Assembly: GCA_021736545.1 (NCBI GenBank)
Contig: JAIPFS010000031.1
Location: forward strand, 1 to 10,477
DNA length: 10,477 nucleotides
DNA from: Spirochaetia bacterium
Lineage (GTDB): Bacteria; Spirochaetota; Spirochaetia; PWKH01
Reading direction: 5' to 3'
Shown here piece by piece: positions 1 to 6,454 of this stretch. Made by a program: the position numbers and the translations under genes. The notes under the pieces are model-generated. The model did not search any database. It was not told where the DNA came from and saw nothing but the letters and a program-made list of their open reading frames with translations. The first letter of the stretch is position 1. Every line of letters begins with the position of its first letter.

Positions 1-597
1 TTCATTAAAAGAGATATTGAGTTTGATAAATTCAGAGAGATTTGGCTTGAACCAATATTCAGAGCCTTTCCAAATCTCGCAATCCATGAAGCCGTCTATG
101 AAGAACTGGTTGATGTCTATCCAAAAACTTTTGTAGATGAGAAATACAAAAGTGACCCTCCCGGGATTATTATTCATAGGGATTCTTCATTAACTAAAGT
201 GGAGAAAATCTTAAAAGATACCATAGAAGCTAGAATTGCTTACCACACAAACTATGAACCTTTACTCGATAATAAAAATGATCGAGGAGAAGTAAAGTCC
301 CTATCTTATATTGCTGTAAAAGGTTTATTATTTTTTGCTGCTCATGACAACAATGCCATTCAGCTTATTGAGAAATCAGAAGAGTGGTCCACCGGACTTG
401 ATAATGTACAAGCCATAAGAATGTATGAGTTAATATATTATCTTTATAAAAAAAGCCTAGCAAATACAAAAGCGTTAAGGATTCTCTATAAACACCAGTA
501 CTTTTTAACAAAACATGAAAAACATACAAATCCTAACTGGGGAAATTTCACTTCAAGCATGAAAAAAAATTATGAAACGTACTTCTCTTTGAAATAG
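1..597 (+). CDS. PIN-like domain protein, 5'-truncated by window edge
   Basis: The reading frame is open from the first base, so this is the last 198 residues of a longer protein; the GTG at 199 is internal. Seen: an acidic helix IHEAVYEELVD (residues 29-39), then DRGEVKSLSYIA (94-105), then FFAAHDNNAIQLIEK (111-125). This order of Glu/Asp-bearing segments, with a Gly-Glu helix followed by a beta-strand ending in His-Asp, resembles the later active-site part of PIN-type metal-dependent ribonucleases. The first catalytic Asp would lie before the window. The C-terminal third (HEKHTNPNWG and following) is basic and aromatic and matches no family I can name. It is longer than typical VapC toxins (about 130-140 residues), and no antitoxin gene is visible downstream. 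A+T content is high compared with rsgA next door. No hairpin terminator follows. The PIN assignment is inference from motif order; the protein is otherwise uncharacterised. Confidence 0.6.
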   Translation, partial: FIKRDIEFDKFREIWLEPIFRAFPNLAIHEAVYEELVDVYPKTFVDEKYKSDPPGIIIHRDSSLTKVEKILKDTIEARIAYHTNYEPLLDNKNDRGEVKSLSYIAVKGLLFFAAHDNNAIQLIEKSEEWSTGLDNVQAIRMYELIYYLYKKSLANTKALRILYKHQYFLTKHEKHTNPNWGNFTSSMKKNYETYFSLK

Positions 598-654
598 AAT
601 TTTTTTCTTCGGTTTCTTTTCCTCTTTTGTTTTTCTTACCTCAAATGCAGCAAA

Positions 655-689
655 TTCTCCCTTCTCCCTTCTCCCTTCTCCCTTCTCCC
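655..689. repeat. Five tandem TTCTCCC heptamers
   Basis: Five exact head-to-tail copies of TTCTCCC occur with no interruption, joined directly to the 21-bp array at 690. On the - strand the array reads (GGGAGAA)5, that is five G3 tracts separated by 4-nt loops, a pattern compatible with a G-quadruplex. It lies just downstream of the rsgA stop codon, so it would be in the rsgA mRNA 3' region. Confidence 0.95.
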
Positions 690-772
690 TTCCACCCCCT
701 TTTTCAGTGCTTCCACCCCCTTTTTCAGTGCTTCCACCCCCTTTTTCAGTGCTTCCTCTCCTTTTTCAGTGA
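690..772. repeat. 21-bp tandem repeat overlapping the rsgA 3' end
   Basis: Three perfect 21-bp units (690-710, 711-731, 732-752; core CACCCCCTTTTTCAGTG) are followed by a diverged 20-bp unit (753-772). On the rsgA strand the units would read Ala-Leu-Lys-Lys-Gly-Val-Glu if in frame. The diverged unit is one base short, which moves rsgA into the frame where the neighbouring unit supplies its TGA stop (746-748). The array therefore contributes the last codons of rsgA. Confidence 0.95.
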
Positions 773-1963
773 TTTCTGAAGCTTCGCAATCTGCTTCCAT
801 TTAATCCGCTCTTCTCTTGCTGCATGCTGAGACTGTTTGGTCTGCAGAAACCGTACCTCTCGGAGCATATTCTGATAATTTTCAAATCTTCGGCTGTCCA
901 GCTCTCCGGACCGTATAGCCCGCTGCACCGCACAGCCAGGCTCCCCCTGATGTGAGCAGTCGTTGAATTTGCACTCCTCCGCAAGCTCCTCGATATCGCT
1001 GAAGGCAGCATCAACACTCTGTGTATCTGCCCAAAGCTGAATTTCCTTCAATCCTGGTGAATCGATGATCATTACTCCGGGCAACAGCATTGCACTGGAA
1101 TCAAGCATAAACAGCTCTCGATGCGTCGTGGTGTGTCTCCCCTTTAAATCCGATGATCGCTGAGCGCCAGTAGCCTGCAGATTTGTTCCTGCCATAGCAT
1201 TCAAGAGTGCGGATTTCCCCACCCCGGAGGGCCCGATCAGAACTATAGTCTTGCCAGCTGAAATCTTCACATGTGAAAGCCCCTCGCTCGTGACGGCACT
1301 GGTCAGATGGACAGGAACTCCAAGAGCAGTTCGTTCAGCCATGTTCAGCGCCCGGCGGCGCTCCTCTTCGGAGCACAAATCCGCCTTATTCAGAAATATG
1401 TGCGGCTCAGCTCCGCTGTTCCATACCAGCGTCAGATAGCGTTCCAATGCACCTTCAGTAAAATTACGTCCCCCGTTAATTGCAAAGACCACAGCGGCAG
1501 CATCAATATTAGCCGCGAGAACCTGTTCTTCCGCAGCTTCTCCCGCAGTTTTTCGCGAAAAGCAGCTGTTTCTCGGGAGAACTGCCTCTATAAGCCCGGA
1601 ATGGTCATTCGCTTTTCTAAATGCAACCCAGTCTCCGATGACCGGAAAATCCGATGAAAAAACAGCTTTGTAGCGGAATGCCCCGGATATTTCCGCTTGC
1701 AGAATGCCTTCTGCCGCTGCTAAACGGTACACATGCCGATTTTCCCGTACCACTCTTCCGGCCAAGAGCCCGGCATCCGCGTACGATTTCATTGAGGATT
1801 CCAGATGACTGTTCCATCCCCACCTTTCTAAATTTTCTAGGTTTTCTAATTTCTCTGGGTTTTCAAGGTTTTCTAAACGTGTAAATGTATCTAACGTTTC
1901 TAGGTTTTTCAAACTTTCATTTTTCTCTAGTATATTTTTTGTATCTTGAGTCTTCTGCGACAT
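746..1963 (-). CDS. rsgA: Ribosome small subunit-dependent GTPase RsgA (YjeQ/EngC)
   Basis: A GTPase of late 30S subunit maturation. The motifs come in the circularly permuted order typical of the family: an OB-fold region (about residues 65-120), G4 NKAD (192-195), P-loop GPSGVGKS (244-251), G2 RHTTT (276-280), G3 DSPG (301-304), then a zinc-knuckle with Cys331, Cys336, His338 and Cys344. At 405 residues it is longer than the usual 290-350. The excess is mainly an N-terminal extension of about 47 residues rich in Leu-Glu-Asn triplets; family similarity seems to begin near WGWN (49-51). ATG 1963 is the only ATG before residue 58, but it has no convincing Shine-Dalgarno. The C-terminal residues and stop codon lie in the 21-bp repeat array. 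Its G+C looks higher than in the flanking genes. No intrinsic terminator follows; only G-rich repeats do. The identification is secure; the start is less so. Confidence 0.95.
   Translation of the reverse strand: MSQKTQDTKNILEKNESLKNLETLDTFTRLENLENPEKLENLENLERWGWNSHLESSMKSYADAGLLAGRVVRENRHVYRLAAAEGILQAEISGAFRYKAVFSSDFPVIGDWVAFRKANDHSGLIEAVLPRNSCFSRKTAGEAAEEQVLAANIDAAAVVFAINGGRNFTEGALERYLTLVWNSGAEPHIFLNKADLCSEEERRRALNMAERTALGVPVHLTSAVTSEGLSHVKISAGKTIVLIGPSGVGKSALLNAMAGTNLQATGAQRSSDLKGRHTTTHRELFMLDSSAMLLPGVMIIDSPGLKEIQLWADTQSVDAAFSDIEELAEECKFNDCSHQGEPGCAVQRAIRSGELDSRRFENYQNMLREVRFLQTKQSQHAAREERIKWKQIAKLQKSLKKERKH
1823..1876 (-). repeat. 9-bp coding repeat (Leu-Glu-Asn) in rsgA
   Basis: Six consecutive 9-bp units encode LEN-LEN-PEK-LEN-LEN-LER (residues 30-47) with imperfect nucleotide identity (typical unit TTAGAAAAC). 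Upstream residues 18-25 (LKNLETLD) look like older, more diverged units. The period is a multiple of three, so copy-number change would keep the frame. The array sits exactly between the start codon and the conserved part of RsgA. Confidence 0.85.
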
Positions 1964-2318
1964 AGTAGCTACTCATGCTCGTTTTTCTTGATTTACTGCA
2001 CAATCTTTACATTTTTGTTTGCATTTTTTATCATGCAGCTTTTCTGGACATATGCATCCCGTAAAAAATTCTTTGAGCAGAATGCACTGTGGTATGATGT
2101 CCTGTTCTGGAAAAACTGAGTTGCTGTCTCTTGTGAGATTCTATAAAAAGATTCTTTATAAAGCTTCTGTTAAGAGAACGCAGTTCGTATACGGCGGGAT
2201 AGAAAAACGACTTAATCAGCAGAATGGAAGCAGCAGAAATTAGTCAGCAAATACATTCAAAAAAATCAGCAAAGCGGATAATGATGTAAGCTGTACGTGT
2301 TTCCGGTGATGCAGCGGT

Positions 2319-2357
2319 CTATCCCTGAACAGGAACATCCTTCATTACAATAGCCAT
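2319..2357 (-). CDS. 12-residue ORF with perfect Shine-Dalgarno
   Basis: The peptide would be MAIVMKDVPVQG. AAGGAGGT (2362-2369, - strand) stands 4 nt before the ATG, and a strong promoter (2396-2424) would begin transcription near 2389, giving a 5' leader of about 30 nt. The stop is TAG (2319-2321); past it the same frame stays open for 24 more codons to a TGA at 2244-2246. The initiation signals look genuine, but the peptide resembles nothing I know. It could be a leader peptide for the downstream rsgA transcript, the intact start of a gene killed by a nonsense change, or a free small protein. Function unknown. Confidence 0.4.
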   Translation of the reverse strand: MAIVMKDVPVQG

Positions 2358-2395
2358 ACCTACCTCCTTGCAGTTCACATGATTTGTACATACTT

Positions 2396-2424
2396 ACTAT
2401 ATGATATGAAGCAGAGCCTGACAA
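2396..2424 (-). promoter_or_regulatory. Sigma-70-type promoter, - strand
   Basis: Reading the - strand, TTGTCA (2419-2424) is followed after exactly 17 nt by TATAGT (2396-2401). Each hexamer differs from consensus at one position. The predicted transcription start is near 2389. It points at the 12-codon ORF and, about 425 nt further on, rsgA. It lies downstream of the opp terminator, so it would start a separate transcript. Confidence 0.6.
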
Positions 2425-2550
2425 GTAGAATTTCACACGCCCGATGCATCTTTCAAAAAAATTCAGATTATGCTGATGCTGAAGATTCGGGCTTCGGCGA
2501 TTGAATTCTTTACAAAGGTAAAAATGCAGCAAACAGTAAAACTTGTTTAC

Positions 2551-2580
2551 AGAAAAAGGCCTCCCAACAAGGAAGGCCTA
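2551..2580 (-). terminator. Rho-independent terminator of the opp operon
   Basis: On the - strand AGGCCTTCC (2571-2579) pairs with GGGAGGCCT (2557-2565) around loop TTGTT: nine pairs with one T·G wobble. A T5 tract (2553-2557) overlaps the last stem base and is followed by CT. It lies 21 nt past the oppA stop, the expected place to end the opp transcript. Confidence 0.92.
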
Positions 2581-2600
2581 TAAATAAAAATTGTATAACT

Positions 2601-4217
2601 CTATTTTACAATATCCGCGTACTTAAAATGGAAACGCCCAATTGGATCTGTGTACCAGCCCTTAACATAATCTTTCATCATAACACGGCTAGTTTCATAA
2701 TACAGCGGTAAAAGAGCAAAATCTCGGCCTATAGCTAAATCCTCAGCTTTATGAAGAGTAGCGAGTACATTTTTCGGGTCGGGTTCTGATTTTGCCTCAG
2801 TAATAAGTGCATCATATTCAGTGCTTTCGTATTGAGGATAGTTGCTTCCTCCCGTTGAATACAACTGGTCAAGATAATAAATTGGATGAAATATTTGAGC
2901 ACTCCATCCACCCATGGCAATTTGAAAATCACCTGCCCGTCGTTTCTGCGCCAAAACTTTTCCTTCAACTGTCTGTATCTCAACTTCTATATTCAGCACA
3001 TTTTTCCACATTTCCTGCAGAGTTTCTACAGTAGTCCTATATCCTGAAGCCATGGTAACAGTAATTTTCGGTAATCCTTCTCCACCTGGATACCCGGCTT
3101 GAGTAAGTATAGCACGAGCTCGCTCTTCCTCAGCCCCAGTGCTGATACCTAAGTCACCTCCTGCTTTACGAAAATCCTGACCTTCTGTATAGAGTCCAAG
3201 CGGCACATATCCTGTAGCTGGCGTACGCCCCAAACCCATCACCTTCGCTAATTCTTTACGATCAATAGCACGGCTCAAAGCCTCGCGAACCTTTGGATTG
3301 TCAAGCGGAGCTTTTTGATTATTCACATAGCAGTGCAGTGATCTGACTCGGGGATTGAGATAGATTTCATCGGTTTCTGCCATTAACCGGGGGATTTCAG
3401 AAGTAGGCATATAATCAAACCCATCAATTTTTCCAGAGTTATAGGCTGCTAAAGCAGTAGATCCTTCCGGAATTGTCACAAAATGAAGCTCATCAAGCTT
3501 TACCTTTTCAGCTTCAAAATAGTAGGGGTTTTTTGCGAGTATTACTCTATTATTCATCGAATATTTTTCCAATGCAAAAGGTCCATTCCCAATATGTGTT
3601 TCCGGATTACCAGCCCAACCTTCAGGATCTGCTGATATAACTTCCTTTTTCATTGGCATAAATGCCCCATGTGCAAAATTCTGAAGCATATAAGGAAGCG
3701 GCCCCGTTAATTCGACCTTTATTGTATAATTATCTATTATTTCAACTCCTAGTTCTTCAGGATCCTTCTCACCTTTGAAAACCTTTTCTGCATTTTTTAC
3801 AGCAAACATCATTGTAACATACTTACTGTTAGTCTCCGGTTTTAACAAACGCTGCCAGGCATAGTAAAAATCTTCAGCTGTCAGCGGGGTACCATCGCTC
3901 CACTTTGCATCTTTTCTGAGATAAAAGGTATATTCCGTTCCATCTTGTGATATATCCCAATCCTCAGCAATAGCCGGCTCAGGTTCCATACGCTCATTCG
4001 TTTTCACCAACCCCACGTGCAGATTACTGGCAATCATCTCTCCAAAACCCGCATAATTCTTCTGCGGATCAATACTTGGCGGGTCATAGTCCATAGCAAA
4101 TACCAAAACTTTTGGCTCCTTTACTTCTGCTTTATCCTGCTGCCCATTTGCAAAAGCTAGAGATCCACAGATTACAAACATGAAAACAATGGCTAAGCTT
4201 TTTTTCATTAAATTCAT
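2601..4217 (-). CDS. oppA: Peptide-type ABC transporter solute-binding protein (family 5)
   Basis: The exported ligand-capture component of the importer, 538 residues, usual for OppA/DppA proteins. An N-terminal signal peptide is visible: Lys5-Lys6, a hydrophobic core to about residue 20, and an Ala-Phe-Ala (21-23) signal-peptidase site before NGQQD. Cys17 is preceded by Ile, so it is not a canonical lipobox, and lipidation is doubtful. Family-5 hallmarks follow: PAIAEDWDISQDGTEYTFYL (from about 81), WSDGTPLTAEDFYYAW (about 106-121) and a C-terminal lobe ending in WYTDPIGRFHFKY. The start is firm: GGAGGAT precedes the ATG. It is the last gene of the operon, 58 bp after oppF, with a hairpin between them. 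Annotated oligopeptide-binding by family; members also bind nickel, sugars, murein peptides or opines, so the true ligand is open. Confidence 0.93.
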   Translation of the reverse strand: MNLMKKSLAIVFMFVICGSLAFANGQQDKAEVKEPKVLVFAMDYDPPSIDPQKNYAGFGEMIASNLHVGLVKTNERMEPEPAIAEDWDISQDGTEYTFYLRKDAKWSDGTPLTAEDFYYAWQRLLKPETNSKYVTMMFAVKNAEKVFKGEKDPEELGVEIIDNYTIKVELTGPLPYMLQNFAHGAFMPMKKEVISADPEGWAGNPETHIGNGPFALEKYSMNNRVILAKNPYYFEAEKVKLDELHFVTIPEGSTALAAYNSGKIDGFDYMPTSEIPRLMAETDEIYLNPRVRSLHCYVNNQKAPLDNPKVREALSRAIDRKELAKVMGLGRTPATGYVPLGLYTEGQDFRKAGGDLGISTGAEEERARAILTQAGYPGGEGLPKITVTMASGYRTTVETLQEMWKNVLNIEVEIQTVEGKVLAQKRRAGDFQIAMGGWSAQIFHPIYYLDQLYSTGGSNYPQYESTEYDALITEAKSEPDPKNVLATLHKAEDLAIGRDFALLPLYYETSRVMMKDYVKGWYTDPIGRFHFKYADIVK

Positions 4218-4238
4218 TCTTATCCTCCCTTTATTTGT

Positions 4239-4253
4239 TTCGTCAAAGACGAA
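4239..4253 (-). promoter_or_regulatory. Intercistronic hairpin between oppF and oppA
   Basis: On the - strand TTCGTC and GACGAA form a perfect six-pair stem around loop TTT. The following sequence (ACAAATAAAG) has no U-tract, so it is not a standard terminator. It lies just before the oppA Shine-Dalgarno and could stabilise or mark a processing point for the oppA part of the mRNA. That role is inference. Confidence 0.5.
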
Positions 4254-4275
4254 TCATTCATAATTCTATAGTTCA

Positions 4276-5253
4276 TCACTCTAAGAGATAACATGCAGCA
4301 TAATGTTCAGATCCAACTTGTTTAAGCTTGGGTTCACTTTTTCGACAAATCGGCATACAATACGGGCAGCGAGAAGCAAATCGGCAGCCCGATGCTGGAT
4401 CAACAGGACTGGGTACACTTCCCTGAAGAATTATCCGATTCTCCAGCTTCGACTTATCTGGATCTGCTTCAGGGACAGCAGAAAGCAGGGCTTGAGTATA
4501 GGGATGCTGGGGATTGCCATACAACTGCAAAGAGTCTGCAGTTTCCATGATTTTCCCCAAATACATAACAACAATCCGATCCGATATATATTTAACCATA
4601 GAAAGATCATGTGCAATGAAAATATAAGTAAGTCCAAACTCTTGCTGAAGATCCTGAAGCAAGTTAACAATTTGCGCTTGAATAGAAACATCCAAAGCAC
4701 TGATAGGCTCATCGCAAATAACAAGTTCCGGGTTTAAGGCTAAGGCTCGAGCTATACCTATTCGCTGACGTTGGCCTCCAGAGAACTCATGTGGATATCT
4801 GTCAGCATGATAACTACTGAGTCCGACTAGTCCCAGAAGCTCCTGAACCCGTCGACGTAAACTTTCTCCTTTAAACCTATTATGAATAACCAAGGGTTCA
4901 CTCACAATGTCAGAAACAGTCATTCGTGGATTCAAAGATGAAAAAGGATCCTGAAAAATCATCTGTATCTTTTGACGAAAAGGACGCATCGTTTTTTCAG
5001 GAAGATCAGCTAAATCGTCTCCTCTAAATAGAATTCTCCCTCCAGTTAAAGAAAACAACTTTGCAATAGCAAAACCCGTAGTAGATTTACCGCAGCCTGA
5101 TTCTCCAACAATACCAAGAGTCTCACCGTTATAAAGCTTAAAACTAATATCATCTACAGCATGCAGATAACGTTTTTTCTTAAATAACCTGTTCTTGTAA
5201 GGAAAATATTTTTTAAGGTTTTCCACCTCTAATAATAGATCTTTATTCGCCAT
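4276..5253 (-). CDS. oppF: Peptide-type ABC transporter ATP-binding protein OppF
   Basis: The second cytoplasmic ATPase of the importer, 325 residues. Walker [10 protein letters not shown] (50-58), Q-loop Gln101 in IFQDP, signature FSGGQRQR (157-164), Walker B VICDEP (178-183; Asp181-Glu182) and switch His215 are all intact, so it should hydrolyse ATP. The C-terminal oligopeptide-transporter extension contains HPYTQALLSAVPEADP (from 250) and the cysteine cluster Cys290, Cys296, Cys299, Cys303 and Cys321, typical of the OppD/OppF group. The N-terminal KNRLFKKKRYLHAVDDISF with its Lys/Arg-rich insert is the usual OppF/DppF form and separates it from the OppD neighbour. The ATG overlaps the oppD stop (TAATG), suggesting translational coupling; GGGAG lies about 10 nt upstream. 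Confidence 0.95.
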   Translation of the reverse strand: MANKDLLLEVENLKKYFPYKNRLFKKKRYLHAVDDISFKLYNGETLGIVGESGCGKSTTGFAIAKLFSLTGGRILFRGDDLADLPEKTMRPFRQKIQMIFQDPFSSLNPRMTVSDIVSEPLVIHNRFKGESLRRRVQELLGLVGLSSYHADRYPHEFSGGQRQRIGIARALALNPELVICDEPISALDVSIQAQIVNLLQDLQQEFGLTYIFIAHDLSMVKYISDRIVVMYLGKIMETADSLQLYGNPQHPYTQALLSAVPEADPDKSKLENRIILQGSVPSPVDPASGCRFASRCPYCMPICRKSEPKLKQVGSEHYAACYLLE

Positions 5254-6266
5254 TAAATGCTTTCTCCCATAGTTTTCCTGAAATTCGGATTCCGGTGATC
5301 ATATAACCAGCAGCGAACTGCATGAGTATCATCGGCAGCGGTAAATTCCGGCTGCATACGATTACAAATTTCTAATGCATTAGGGCAGCGAAAGAAAAAC
5401 GGGCAGCCTGCAGGGGGAGAAATAAGGTCTGGAGGTGTACCGGGTATGGTTGTTAATCGGGAATTCCCCTTATCCATTTCAAGAGAAGGCACTGCTCCCA
5501 ATAATCCTTGAGTGTAGGGGTGCATAGGATGGTAGAATATCTCTCTAATCGGCCCCTCTTCAACAATAATGCCTCCATACATAATCATTACACGCTGACA
5601 AAAATCAGCAACAACACCAAGATCATGGGTTATCAAGACAATAGCAGTATTAATTCGTTTTATGAGGTCTTCCATCAAACTCAAAATTTGTGCTTGAATA
5701 GTAACGTCCAATGCTGTAGTTGGTTCGTCAGCAATCAGCAAATCCGGTTCACAGGAAAGCGCCATAGCAATCATCACTCTTTGCCGCATACCACCACTCA
5801 TCTCGTAAGGATATTGCTGAATACGCTCTTCTGCAGAAGGTATATCTACCAGCCTTAATGCTTCAATTGCTCGCTTCTTAGCTTCCTTCCTGCTAATTCG
5901 GCGATGATTTCTTATTGATTCAATCAGTTGGTTCCCAACAGTATATACGGGATTTAAAGAAGTAAGAGGATCCTGAAAAATCATGGAAATATCATTTCCA
6001 CGAATACTCCGCATATTATAATCAGATTGAGAAACCAGATCCTTGCCTTTGAAATTGATAGTGCCGTTTATTATATCTCCAGGGAATTGCAGCAGCTTCA
6101 TTACCGAGAGCATCGTTACACTTTTTCCGCATCCTGATTCTCCAACAACTCCAAGTATTTCACCCTTTTCAAGTTTAAAACTAACATTTCGTACTGCTTG
6201 AACTTCACCTTGGTGGGTGAAAAATGAAGTACTGAGATTTTTTACATCCAATAATAAGTCGTTCAC
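5253..6266 (-). CDS. oppD: Peptide-type ABC transporter ATP-binding protein OppD
   Basis: The first ATPase of the importer. I place the start at GTG 6266 (337 residues) rather than the in-frame GTG at 6278, because GAGGA (6272-6276) then stands 5 nt upstream; the 6278 start has no ribosome binding site. From the chosen start: Walker A GESGCGKS (42-49), Q-loop in IFQDP, signature SGGMRQR (157-163), Walker B LIADEP (Asp180-Glu181), switch His214. The C-terminal extension has [19 protein letters not shown] and the cysteines Cys288, Cys294, Cys301 and Cys319. All catalytic elements are present. It overlaps oppF by one base (TAATG). Unlike the tight junctions elsewhere in the operon, its upstream side is a 188-bp gap containing a hexanucleotide microsatellite that ends only about 28 bp before the start, so repeat length could affect oppD translation or mRNA structure. 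Confidence 0.94.
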   Translation of the reverse strand: MNDLLLDVKNLSTSFFTHQGEVQAVRNVSFKLEKGEILGVVGESGCGKSVTMLSVMKLLQFPGDIINGTINFKGKDLVSQSDYNMRSIRGNDISMIFQDPLTSLNPVYTVGNQLIESIRNHRRISRKEAKKRAIEALRLVDIPSAEERIQQYPYEMSGGMRQRVMIAMALSCEPDLLIADEPTTALDVTIQAQILSLMEDLIKRINTAIVLITHDLGVVADFCQRVMIMYGGIIVEEGPIREIFYHPMHPYTQGLLGAVPSLEMDKGNSRLTTIPGTPPDLISPPAGCPFFFRCPNALEICNRMQPEFTAADDTHAVRCWLYDHRNPNFRKTMGESI

Positions 6267-6294
6267 AAATTTCCTCACTATATAACAATTTCAT

Positions 6295-6389
6295 CACTAT
6301 CACTATCGCTATCACTATCGCTATCACTATCGCTATCGCTATCGCTATCACTATCGCTATCGCTATCGCTATCGCTATCGCTATCGCTA
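6295..6389. repeat. Hexanucleotide microsatellite between oppC and oppD
   Basis: Fifteen uninterrupted 6-bp units (6295-6384) plus a partial unit: five CACTAT and ten CGCTAT, mixed. On the operon (-) strand it reads ATAGCG/ATAGTG. One - strand frame gives Ile-Ala/Ile-Val, one gives Ser-Asp and one hits TAG in every unit; all three + strand frames are open. No ATG or GTG start with a ribosome binding site leads into it, so I treat it as non-coding spacer in the opp transcript. Confidence 0.95.
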
Positions 6390-6454
6390 AAATTAAAACA
6401 TTTTCATCAATAAAAAGGTCAACCAAACATAGTGCTCATTTTCACACATTCTGA

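Larger units (their letters stand above)
1964..2550. other. Intergenic region between rsgA and the opp terminator
   Basis: No gene of recognisable family was found on either strand. It contains a near-consensus - strand promoter (2396-2424), a perfect Shine-Dalgarno with a 12-codon ORF (2319-2357), and a Cys-rich open frame of 55 codons with no ATG, GTG or TTG start, whose TGA (1973-1975) lies 9 nt before the rsgA ATG. A + strand frame (2019-2243) opens with TTG and has no ribosome binding site; I treat it as chance. An A+T-only imperfect hairpin occurs around 2142-2162 with no U-tract. The whole stretch may be a long rsgA leader, or debris of a decayed gene. Confidence 0.6.

Noticed and set aside
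598..654. Possible terminator after the PIN-like gene (T-rich run at 598-635)
   Set aside because: The T-run is not preceded by any G/C stem, so it is not an intrinsic terminator by sequence.
655..772. Possible CRISPR-like array
   Set aside because: The 7-bp and 21-bp units are directly adjacent with no unique spacers and overlap the rsgA coding end, so they are simple tandem repeats.
1251..1884. Several + strand frames of 60-116 codons opposite rsgA
   Set aside because: They are antisense shadows of a clearly identified GTPase gene and show no independent motifs or start signals.
2019..2243. A 74-codon + strand frame between rsgA and opp
   Set aside because: TTG start, no ribosome binding site, no recognisable motif; open frames of this size occur by chance in this stretch on both strands.
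2266..2391. A 41-codon - strand frame from ATG 2391 with six cysteines, looking like a small disulfide-rich peptide
   Set aside because: It has no Shine-Dalgarno and no signal peptide, and its ATG coincides with the predicted transcription start. The strong SD inside it serves a different frame. Leaderless translation cannot be excluded, but support is too thin.
6205..6426. A 73-codon - strand frame rich in Ile-Ala/Ile-Val across the microsatellite, resembling a membrane helix
   Set aside because: It opens with TTG without a ribosome binding site, its composition is entirely due to the hexamer repeat, and its end overlaps oppD in another frame.
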